Source: Fulvimarina manganoxydans (GTDB lineage Bacteria; Pseudomonadota; Alphaproteobacteria; Rhizobiales; Rhizobiaceae). From it: a DNA stretch of 64,000 nt. The translations under genes and the position numbers were made by a program. The stretch spans positions 124,001 to 188,000 of the forward strand of contig NZ_FWXR01000005.1 of assembly GCF_900176465.1 (NCBI RefSeq), written 5' to 3'. The notes beneath the pieces are model-generated. The model had not been told where the DNA came from. It worked only from the letters and a program-made list of their open reading frames with translations, and ran no database searches. Below, in pieces: positions 57,583-64,000 of this stretch (positions within the stretch are counted from its first letter, which is position 1; each line of letters starts with the position of its first letter).

Positions 57583-58752
57583 ATGAAGGCCATCACCTGG
57601 CACGGCAAGCACGACATGCGCTGCGAAAGCGTTCCCGACCCGAAGATCGAAGCGGGACGCGACGCTATCGTGAAAGTGTCGAGCTGCGCGATCTGCGGCT
57701 CCGATCTCCACTTCTACGACGGTTTCATGCCCGGCATGGAATCGGGCGACGTGGTCGGCCATGAATTCATGGGCGAGGTCGTCGAGGTCGGGAAAGAGAA
57801 TTCCAAACTGAAGGTCGGCGACCGGGTCGTCGTGCCCTTTACCATCGCCTGCGGCGAATGCGACCAGTGCAAGCGCCAAAACTATTCCGTCTGCGAGCGC
57901 AGCAACCGCAATGCCGATATGGCCCGCAAGGCCTTCGGCCATACGACGGCAGGCCTCTTCGGCTATACGCATCTGACGGGCGGCTATCCCGGCGGCCAAG
58001 CCGAATATGTGCGCGTGCCCTACGCCGATTTCGCCCCGATCAAGGTTCCGAACGGCATTCCCGACGAGGACGTCCTGTTTCTCGGCGACATTCTGACCAC
58101 CGGCTGGCAGGGCGCGATGAATTGCGACATCCAGCCGACCGATACGGTCGCGATCTGGGGCGCCGGCCCGGTCGGGCTCTTCGCCCTTCAAAGCGCGATG
58201 ATCCTCGGCGCCAAACAGGTCGTCGTCATCGACGAGGTGCCCGAGCGCCTGCAGCTTGCCGCCGACAAGGGCGCCATCACCATCAACTTCAAGATGGAAT
58301 CGACGGTTGAGCGCCTGAACGAGCTGACCGACAACAAGGGCCCGGACAAGGTCATCGACTGCGTTGGCATGGAAGCTCACGCCCCTTACGAGGCCGAGCA
58401 CTTCTACGACCGAGCCAAACAGGCCGTTATGGCCGAGAGCGGCCGGCCCCATGTCTTGCGCGAGATGATCTATGTCTGCCGTCCGGGCGGCGTCGTCTCG
58501 GTGCCGGGCGTCTATGGCGGCATCGTCGACAAGATTCCCTTCGGCGCGGCCATGAACAAGTCGCTGACCTTCCGCATGGGCCAGACCCATGTGAACAAAT
58601 GGACGGATGATCTCTTGCGCCGGGTCGAGGAAGGCCAGTTCGATTCGCGCTTCATGATCACCCATCGCGGCAGCCTGGAAGACGGCCCGGAACTCTACAA
58701 GACGTTCCGCGACAAGACCGATGGCTGCGTGAAGGTGGTGCTGACGCCGTAA
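57583..58752 (+). CDS. Zinc-dependent alcohol dehydrogenase (formaldehyde dehydrogenase-like), copy 1
   Basis: 389 residues, medium-chain dehydrogenase. Catalytic zinc ligands Cys38 (CAICGSDLH), His60-Glu61 (GHEFMG); structural zinc Cys90, Cys93, Cys96, Cys104; nucleotide motif IWGAGPVGLFALQSA. The long form with VIDCVGMEAHAPYEAE and an insertion resembles glutathione-independent formaldehyde dehydrogenase-like enzymes. Substrate unproven. A second copy of the same family follows at 60660. Confidence 0.9.
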   Translation: MKAITWHGKHDMRCESVPDPKIEAGRDAIVKVSSCAICGSDLHFYDGFMPGMESGDVVGHEFMGEVVEVGKENSKLKVGDRVVVPFTIACGECDQCKRQNYSVCERSNRNADMARKAFGHTTAGLFGYTHLTGGYPGGQAEYVRVPYADFAPIKVPNGIPDEDVLFLGDILTTGWQGAMNCDIQPTDTVAIWGAGPVGLFALQSAMILGAKQVVVIDEVPERLQLAADKGAITINFKMESTVERLNELTDNKGPDKVIDCVGMEAHAPYEAEHFYDRAKQAVMAESGRPHVLREMIYVCRPGGVVSVPGVYGGIVDKIPFGAAMNKSLTFRMGQTHVNKWTDDLLRRVEEGQFDSRFMITHRGSLEDGPELYKTFRDKTDGCVKVVLTP

Positions 58753-58800
58753 AGGGCGTCTTGCCACCCCTCTTTGTTATGGCATCCGAGGAACCGCCTC

Positions 58801-59862
58801 ATGCGCTCCCATCTCAAGCCCATCAACCGCCAAACCGTCGTCCTCACGGGGGCGACGAGCGGCATCGGCCTTGCCACGGCGCGGCTTCTGGCCAAACGCG
58901 GCGCCAAGCTTGTCCTTGCCGCCCGCAACGCCGAGGCCCTAGAGGCCTTGCGCGACGAATTGTCGAAGAGCCACACCGAGGTGGTGACTGTGCCGGTCGA
59001 CCTGTCGGTCAACGGCGCTGCGGCCGACATCACCCAGGCGGCCATCGAGACCTTCGGCGGCTTCGACAGCTGGATCAACAATGCCGCAACCGCGATCTAT
59101 GGCGCGATCGAAGACGTCACCGACGACGAGCATCAGCAGATCTTCGCGGTGAACTATTTCGGCGTCGTTCAAGGTTCAAAGGAGGCCGCGCGTCATCTAG
59201 CGGACAAGGGCGGCAAGATCGTCAATATCGGCAGCGTCCTCTCGGACCGGGCGATCCTCTATCAGGGCCCCTATTCGGCCACCAAACATGCGGTGAAGGC
59301 CTTCACCGAAGCCTTGCGCATGGAGCTGGCGGCGGCCGGCAAGCCGATCTCGGTGACGCTGATCAAGCCGGGAGCGATCGACACGCCCTATAGCGAACAT
59401 GCGCGCAATCATTTCGACACGCCCGGCACCACCAATCCGCCGCCGGCCTATGACCCGGCCGTCGTCGCCAAGGCGATCGTCTTTGCCTGCGAGCATCATC
59501 GGCGCACGCTGGCCGTCGGCTTTGGCGGCTATTCCATGAGCCTTCTGGGCAATCACTTCCCGGGTCTCACCGATACCTTGATGGAGGCCTTTGGTGGCCA
59601 GGCGCAACAGAGCAGGCGCCCAGCGCCGGCTGAGCGCCGCGACAATCTCTTCGAGCCGAGAGCAGACGGGGCCGAGCGCTCCAGCGAGGGCGGACCGGGG
59701 CCGCGAAAGTCGAGCCTCTTCCTCGAAGCGCAGATGCATCCCCGCACGACCTTCGCGCTGGCCGGCCTTGCCGGGCTCCTCGCCATGCGCGCGCTCGGCG
59801 GCGGCCGGTCGAGACGTGACCATCGCCGCATCGCTCGCCGCTTTGGCGATGATGGCTGGTGA
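58801..59862 (+). CDS. SDR-family oxidoreductase with C-terminal extension
   Basis: 353 residues from ATG 58801 (GAGGAA eight bases upstream; 58774 is an earlier start). The SDR core (about 8-255) has TGATSGIGLATARLLAKRG, NNAATAIYG, NIGSVLSDRAILYQGPYSAT with YSATK. The extra 90 residues contain polar low-complexity sequence and a short hydrophobic helix (about 318-335, FALAGLAGLLAMRALGG) that could anchor it to the membrane. Long SDRs of this type are common in stress clusters. Stop overlaps the region of the next start. Confidence 0.87.
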   Translation: MRSHLKPINRQTVVLTGATSGIGLATARLLAKRGAKLVLAARNAEALEALRDELSKSHTEVVTVPVDLSVNGAAADITQAAIETFGGFDSWINNAATAIYGAIEDVTDDEHQQIFAVNYFGVVQGSKEAARHLADKGGKIVNIGSVLSDRAILYQGPYSATKHAVKAFTEALRMELAAAGKPISVTLIKPGAIDTPYSEHARNHFDTPGTTNPPPAYDPAVVAKAIVFACEHHRRTLAVGFGGYSMSLLGNHFPGLTDTLMEAFGGQAQQSRRPAPAERRDNLFEPRADGAERSSEGGPGPRKSSLFLEAQMHPRTTFALAGLAGLLAMRALGGGRSRRDHRRIARRFGDDGW

Positions 59863-59870
59863 GCGAGGCC

Positions 59871-60527
59871 ATGGCTAAGACCGCGCCGCGCCCGGTCCGA
59901 TCGAGCGCAGAAGACGACTGGACCCGCGAAAAGCTGGAAGAGGTCCTCAGCCGCAAGACCGCCCATCTGTGCATCGACATGCAGCGCATGTTCGCCGAGG
60001 AGACCGACTGGCGCACGCCCTGGATGGACCGGGTTCTGCCCGTCGTCGAAAGCCTGGTCGCCCATCGACCCGAGGCGACGATCTTCACGCGCTTTCTGCC
60101 CCCGCACGACCCGGACCAGGTGACCGGCGGCTGGCGCCGCTATTTCGAGCGCTGGCGCAATTTCACGGGGTCCGAGATGACGCCGCCCGGCCTCGTCGAC
60201 CTCGTGCCAGCCCTTGAGCGCTACGTGCCGCCTGCCACGGTCTTCGACAAGCCGGTCTATTCGCCCTTCTATGGCGAGCGGCTCGACGAAATCCTGCGCG
60301 AGCGCGAAGTTCAGACGCTCGTCGTCAGCGGCGCCGAGACCGATGTCTGTGTGGTTGCCGCCGTCTTCGATGCGGTCGATCGCGGCTATGACGTCGTCCT
60401 CGTCAAGGACGCGGTCTGTTCGAGCGCCGACGAGACCCATGACGCGCTGATCACCGTCTATGCCTCACGCCTCAGGCAGCAGGTGACGCTGGCGACCAGC
60501 CGCGACGTCATGGCCGCCTGGGGTTGA
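59871..60527 (+). CDS. Cysteine hydrolase of isochorismatase family
   Basis: 218 residues from ATG 59871; a GTG at 59859 overlapping the preceding stop (GTGA) would add four. Triad residues are visible: Asp36 in LCIDMQRMF, Lys in VFDKPVYSPF, Cys in GAETDVCVVAAV. Members hydrolyse nicotinamide, isochorismate, carbamates or ureides; none is indicated specifically. It is tightly linked to the SDR gene. Confidence 0.87.
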   Translation: MAKTAPRPVRSSAEDDWTREKLEEVLSRKTAHLCIDMQRMFAEETDWRTPWMDRVLPVVESLVAHRPEATIFTRFLPPHDPDQVTGGWRRYFERWRNFTGSEMTPPGLVDLVPALERYVPPATVFDKPVYSPFYGERLDEILREREVQTLVVSGAETDVCVVAAVFDAVDRGYDVVLVKDAVCSSADETHDALITVYASRLRQQVTLATSRDVMAAWG

Positions 60528-60659
60528 GTTCGTTGATCTCACCAAAGCGAGAAAAGCGAGCCGGCCAAGGGCTTTGCGGCGACGCCGGCGCAACAGGCGG
60601 GCACTCGCTTCGTTGGTCGAGAGACGATCACAAACAGCTCGAAGAAACCGGAGTCCTCC

Positions 60660-61886
60660 ATGAAAGCCGTCGTTTTCCATGGTGTCCGCGACATTCGCCT
60701 CGACACCGTTCCCGATCCCACCATCAAGGAGCCGACCGACGCGATCGTGCGCATCACGTCGAGCGCGATCTGCGGCACCGATCTCCACATGATCCGGGGC
60801 ACCATGCCCGGCATGAAGGAGGGCACGATCATGGGCCATGAGGGGATCGGCATCATCGAGGAGACCGGGTCCAATGTACGCAATCTGAAGCGCGGCGATC
60901 GGGTCGTCATTCCCTCGACCATCGCCTGCGGCCACTGTTCCTATTGCCGCTCCGGCTATACCGCGCAATGCGACGATGCCAATCCGAACGGACCCTCGGC
61001 CGGAACGTCCTTTTATGGCGGTCCCGCCCAGACCGGGCCTTTCGACGGGCTGCAAGCGCAATTTGCCCGCATCCCCCATGCCAATGTCAATCTCGTGCCG
61101 CTCCATCCCGAGATCGATGACCACCAGGCGATCTGCCTGTCCGACATCGCCTCGACCGCTTGGTTCGGCGCCGATATCGCGGACATATCGCCGGGCCGCG
61201 GCAAGACCGTGCTCGTCATGGGTTGTGGGCCGGTCGGTCTCTTCACCATTCTTGGCGCCTGGCACAAGGGTGCCCAGCGCGTGATCGCCGTCGACCGAAG
61301 GCCCGATCGCCTCGCCAAGGCGCGCGAACTCGGCGCCGAGGTGATCAATTTCGAGGAAGAAAATCCGATCGAGGCGATCGCCGAGCTGACCGGCGGCATC
61401 GGCCCCGATCGGGCGATCGACGTCGTCGGCGTTGACGCCTTCAAGCCCACCAAGGGGCCGATGAAAGAGGCGGTCGAAAAGCGCGCCGACATCTATCGGA
61501 TGCAGGTCAAACAACTGGCCGAAGAGAGCGCGGCGACCGATGCCGACCATTATGCGGCAGGCGACGCGCCGTCACTGTCGCTGGAATGGGCCGTGCAGTC
61601 CCTCGCGAAGGCCGGGACCCTGTCGATCATCGGCGTCTATCCGCAGACCCATCAGTTCTTCCCCATCGGCGAAGCGATGAACAAGAACATCACCATGCGG
61701 ATGGGCAATGCCAACCACAAAAAATATGTTCAGGAACTGGTGGAGCTCGTGCGCCGAGGCGGGCTGAAACCCGAACACATCCTGACGCAAGACGAGCCGA
61801 TCCGCGACGTCATCAAGGCCTATGAGACCTTCGATGCGCAGGACAAGGGCTGGATAAAGGTCGAACTTGAACCGGCGGCGGCTTAA
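60660..61886 (+). CDS. Zinc-dependent alcohol dehydrogenase, copy 2
   Basis: 408 residues, same family and same zinc-ligand spacing as copy 1 (Cys38, His60, Glu61; Cys90, Cys93, Cys96, Cys104). NAD motif VMGCGPVGLFTILGA. An insertion around 265-300 (GPMKEAVEKRADIYRMQVKQ) is larger than in copy 1. GGAG lies six bases before the ATG. Probably an old duplication of the first gene. Followed by a hairpin at 61917. Confidence 0.9.
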   Translation: MKAVVFHGVRDIRLDTVPDPTIKEPTDAIVRITSSAICGTDLHMIRGTMPGMKEGTIMGHEGIGIIEETGSNVRNLKRGDRVVIPSTIACGHCSYCRSGYTAQCDDANPNGPSAGTSFYGGPAQTGPFDGLQAQFARIPHANVNLVPLHPEIDDHQAICLSDIASTAWFGADIADISPGRGKTVLVMGCGPVGLFTILGAWHKGAQRVIAVDRRPDRLAKARELGAEVINFEEENPIEAIAELTGGIGPDRAIDVVGVDAFKPTKGPMKEAVEKRADIYRMQVKQLAEESAATDADHYAAGDAPSLSLEWAVQSLAKAGTLSIIGVYPQTHQFFPIGEAMNKNITMRMGNANHKKYVQELVELVRRGGLKPEHILTQDEPIRDVIKAYETFDAQDKGWIKVELEPAAA

Positions 61887-61916
61887 GCTGCAGCGAGTAA
61901 GGTCTCGCGACCCGAT

Positions 61917-61938
61917 CGGGCGGCGCTAGAGCCGCCCG
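61917..61938. terminator. Hairpin between convergent adh copy 2 and cpdR
   Basis: CGGGCGGC (61917-61924) and GCCGCCCG (61931-61938) pair perfectly around GCTAGA. Only a short T-rich stretch follows. Placement between convergent genes suggests a bidirectional terminator. Confidence 0.6.
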
Positions 61939-61969
61939 GTCTTCCGAGAAGCCCTAATCTCGATCCACC

Positions 61970-62374
61970 TTACGCGCAGGCCGAGCGGCGGCCGGGCGCT
62001 TGTGAGGCGGCGGCGGCGACGATCTCGCAGACCTGACGCCGCACGTCGCCGATTGCAAAGGGCTTGTCCAGCACGCCTTCGATGATCGTGGCGAGATCTT
62101 CGGCTGCTTCCTTCTGCTCGGCATAGCCGGTCATCAGAAGCACCTTCACATGCGGCCAGCGCTGGGCGATGGCATGGGCGAGTTCGATCCCCGTCAGGCC
62201 CGGCATGCGAATATCCGACAGAACGAGGTCGAACTCGCCATCGGCTTCCTGCAGGCGCTCCAGAGCCTCTTCACCATCTTCGGCCGCGCTCACCTCGTGA
62301 CCGTCGAGGCGAAGCGCGCGCGACACGAGATGCCGCAGGGCATCCTCGTCTTCCGCAATCAGAATATTCGCCAC
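61970..62374 (-). CDS. cpdR: Single-domain response regulator, CpdR-like
   Basis: 134 residues, receiver domain only. Acidic pair AEDED, phospho-acceptor Asp54 in DLVLSDIRMPG, Thr in LLMTGYAEQ and Lys in LDKPFAIGDV. In Rhizobiales and Caulobacter, CpdR controls ClpXP placement and cell-cycle proteolysis; this protein fits the rhizobial form (MANILIAEDEDALRHLVSRA). Start is GTG 62374 with AGGAG seven bases upstream; the frame to 62536 is not used. Another DNA-less response regulator cannot be excluded. Confidence 0.75.
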   Translation of the reverse strand: MANILIAEDEDALRHLVSRALRLDGHEVSAAEDGEEALERLQEADGEFDLVLSDIRMPGLTGIELAHAIAQRWPHVKVLLMTGYAEQKEAAEDLATIIEGVLDKPFAIGDVRRQVCEIVAAAASQAPGRRSACA

Positions 62375-62671
62375 GACGACACTCCTGAACTTCAAACCTT
62401 TCGACCAAACAGCGATCATGCTGCCGGCAAGGCCACCATCGTCGCACGGGCAAAGTCTCCATAAGGTTTCCCTTTCGCTGTCATATCGAAAGGTCGAAAT
62501 TCGGTGCCCATGCGAAGAACAAGGAGAGGATTCCATCTACGCCTGAAGTCAAGCTGGATCACGGAAGTGTGATCGCTGGTTTGGCATCATTTATCCACAG
62601 GAACTGGTGCCCGTTGGATGGCGATCAGACGGCTGACACGGGAAATCCAGAAGATCCCAGAAGGTCGACAA

Positions 62672-63208
62672 TCAGTCGACGACCCGGCCCACAAAAGGCA
62701 GCTCGCGGAAGCGATGCCCTGCATCGAGACCATAGCCGACAACGAAGTGGTCCGGGCAGGAAAAGCCCACATGATCGGCCTCGATCTCGACCTTGCGGCG
62801 CATCGCCTTGTCGAGAAGCACGACCAGCCGGGTCTCGGTCGCGCCGCGCTCGGCCATCAGCTCGCGGGCAAAGCGAACGGTTCGCCCGCTCTCCAGAATG
62901 TCGTCGACGAGAAGCACGGTCTTCCCTGCCACGGGGCGCTCGATGTCGCGCAGAAGCCGAACGTCGCCGCCGGTGGTCCCGCCGCCATAGCTCGATAGAG
63001 AGACGAATTCGACTTCCGGCGACATGCCCTGGCGGTGAAGCGCCCGCACGAGGTCGGCCGTGAAGACGAAGGCGCCCTTGAGGACGGAGACGATGATCAC
63101 GTCCCCCTCCACCGTGTCGGTGAGTTCCTTGGCAATCCGTTCGACCGCTTCGGCGATCTCGGTTTCGGAAAAGAGTGTTTCGACATCAGTGCCGGCCACG
63201 CTGATCAT
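62672..63208 (-). CDS. hpt: Hypoxanthine phosphoribosyltransferase
   Basis: 178 residues. Salvages hypoxanthine/guanine with PRPP to IMP/GMP. The PRPP loop is VLLVDDILESGRT; DVIIVSVLKGAFVFTADLVR and FSCPDHFVVGYGLD are further family marks. ATG overlaps the stop of the upstream gene (ATGA), implying coupling. Divergence from cpdR is not the case; both are on the minus strand with 297 bases between. Confidence 0.95.
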   Translation of the reverse strand: MISVAGTDVETLFSETEIAEAVERIAKELTDTVEGDVIIVSVLKGAFVFTADLVRALHRQGMSPEVEFVSLSSYGGGTTGGDVRLLRDIERPVAGKTVLLVDDILESGRTVRFARELMAERGATETRLVVLLDKAMRRKVEIEADHVGFSCPDHFVVGYGLDAGHRFRELPFVGRVVD

Positions 63209-63906
63209 TGGGACGGCTCCAGGGACCGGAACCGAAGAGCGAGACGGTCGCCGGCTTCTGGCGGCACAAGGACGGAGGAAGCAAAGCCAACCGTTTCGCC
63301 GGGCTTGAGCCGGCTCGTCGTTACCTCGACGCCGCGCAGGACGCGACCGCCGCCATCATCCTGAAGCACGATTTCGAGCGGCGGCACGAGCATGTCGTGA
63401 TCGGCCTTGTTCACGATTCGCCCCGACAGGGTGAGAACCGGCGCGCCGGACCGCTCCACGAAGGTCGCTTCGACGTTTTCGATCGCCAGCGGGGCGGCGG
63501 CGAGCGATCCGGTCGTCACTGTGTCGAGGACTGCGGCATTCGGCCGCCCGGCAAAGGCGAAAACACTCGGCAAGAGAAACAGACCGGCAAAGACGGCGCC
63601 GGCCACCATTGCCAGCTTGAACGGAGCAATGCGCGGCGGAACCGGCTCCGGAGTCGGCGCGGTCTTGCGCGGCGAGCGCTTAGCAGCGGCGCCGAAGAAT
63701 ATCTCGGCCTCCTCCGTCGCGGTTCGGCGGCCGAAATTCGTCCGCGCATCCATTTCCTCGCGCGCTAGCGTGCGGCGTTCCAAAGCGGGCCGCACCGGTG
63801 CATCGAGGCGACGAGCGCTGCCGTCGATCACGAGGGGCTGCCGCGCGACCTTGGAGCGGCGAGTATGCACCCCCATGGCCAGATCCTCGCTCACCGTCTC
63901 GCTCAT
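63205..63906 (-). CDS. Membrane-anchored protein with DUF3426-like outer domain
   Basis: 233 residues. An unstructured cytoplasmic part (about 1-92), Arg-rich with proline repeats, one membrane helix (about 96-117, FKLAMVAGAVFAGLFLLPSV), and an outer beta-domain (about 140-230, AIENVEATFVERSGAPVLTL, SGRIVNKADHD, SRLKPGETVGFASS) like DUF3426 regions behind zinc-finger proteins, though no zinc finger is seen at its start. It precedes hpt with a four-base overlap. Function unknown. Confidence 0.65.
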   Translation of the reverse strand: MSETVSEDLAMGVHTRRSKVARQPLVIDGSARRLDAPVRPALERRTLAREEMDARTNFGRRTATEEAEIFFGAAAKRSPRKTAPTPEPVPPRIAPFKLAMVAGAVFAGLFLLPSVFAFAGRPNAAVLDTVTTGSLAAAPLAIENVEATFVERSGAPVLTLSGRIVNKADHDMLVPPLEIVLQDDGGGRVLRGVEVTTSRLKPGETVGFASSVLVPPEAGDRLALRFRSLEPSQ

Positions 63907-64000
63907 CGGTACCCCTCGTCCTGTTCCTTCACGGCTTCACCCCGGACACATCCCAAAGGACCCGTCGCCCGGTGGCGCCGCCTGCGATGACGCCCCGAAC

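Overview
The window looks like chromosomal DNA of a GC-rich alphaproteobacterium of the order Hyphomicrobiales (Rhizobiales). The reasons are the phoR-pstSCAB-phoU-phoB order, an F1 ATP synthase operon (atpHAGDC) without F0 genes, an NrtR-type regulator beside nadABC, a periplasmic cyclic/linear glucan cluster (opgG/opgH/opgC), a CpdR-like regulator, and intergenic palindromes of the kind scattered through rhizobial genomes. I cannot name the genus. No tRNA, rRNA, CRISPR array or intact prophage was seen.

Layout. 1-1356: 3' part of a molybdopterin hydroxylase, then about 800 bases of palindromic repeats. 2147-10316 (minus): phosphate regulon with a probable Pho box in front of pstS. 10602-11702: membrane protein of unknown role. 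11982-14643: GH15 glycosidase overlapping a glucose-dehydrogenase-like SDR. 14924-18394: ftsK, followed by two overlapping tiny membrane-protein genes. 18970-23509: DNA-repair group (ATP-dependent ligase, DEDDh exonuclease, UdgX fusion). 23690-24380: dead IS481/IS5 hybrid. 24563-26392: chemoreceptor. 27138-30531: pabB-pabA-pabC and a short dihydrofolate reductase. 30874-37326: MarR regulator and the opg glucan genes. 37544-41948: dps, transaldolase, an SDR, priA. 42001-48604: two envelope proteins and atpHAGDC, with a small Cys-rich ORF between atpD and atpC. 49093-50206: TadE-like pair. 50555-55486: nrtR and nadABC with a palindromic operator. 56070-61886: a one-strand stress/detoxification cluster (ferritin-like protein, Mn catalase, two Zn-alcohol dehydrogenases, SDR, cysteine hydrolase). 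61970-63906: CpdR-like regulator, hpt and a membrane protein.

Most of this is core metabolism. The most unusual points are the UdgX-DUF4130 fusion near a bacterial ATP ligase, the NrtR protein with a degenerate Nudix box plus a 21-bp operator far upstream of nadA, a 37-residue membrane peptide encoded in an ATG overlap, a three-cysteine ORF inside the ATP synthase operon, a transposon scar made of two unrelated IS families, and several dispersed intergenic palindrome families. No completely new multi-gene system was identified with confidence.
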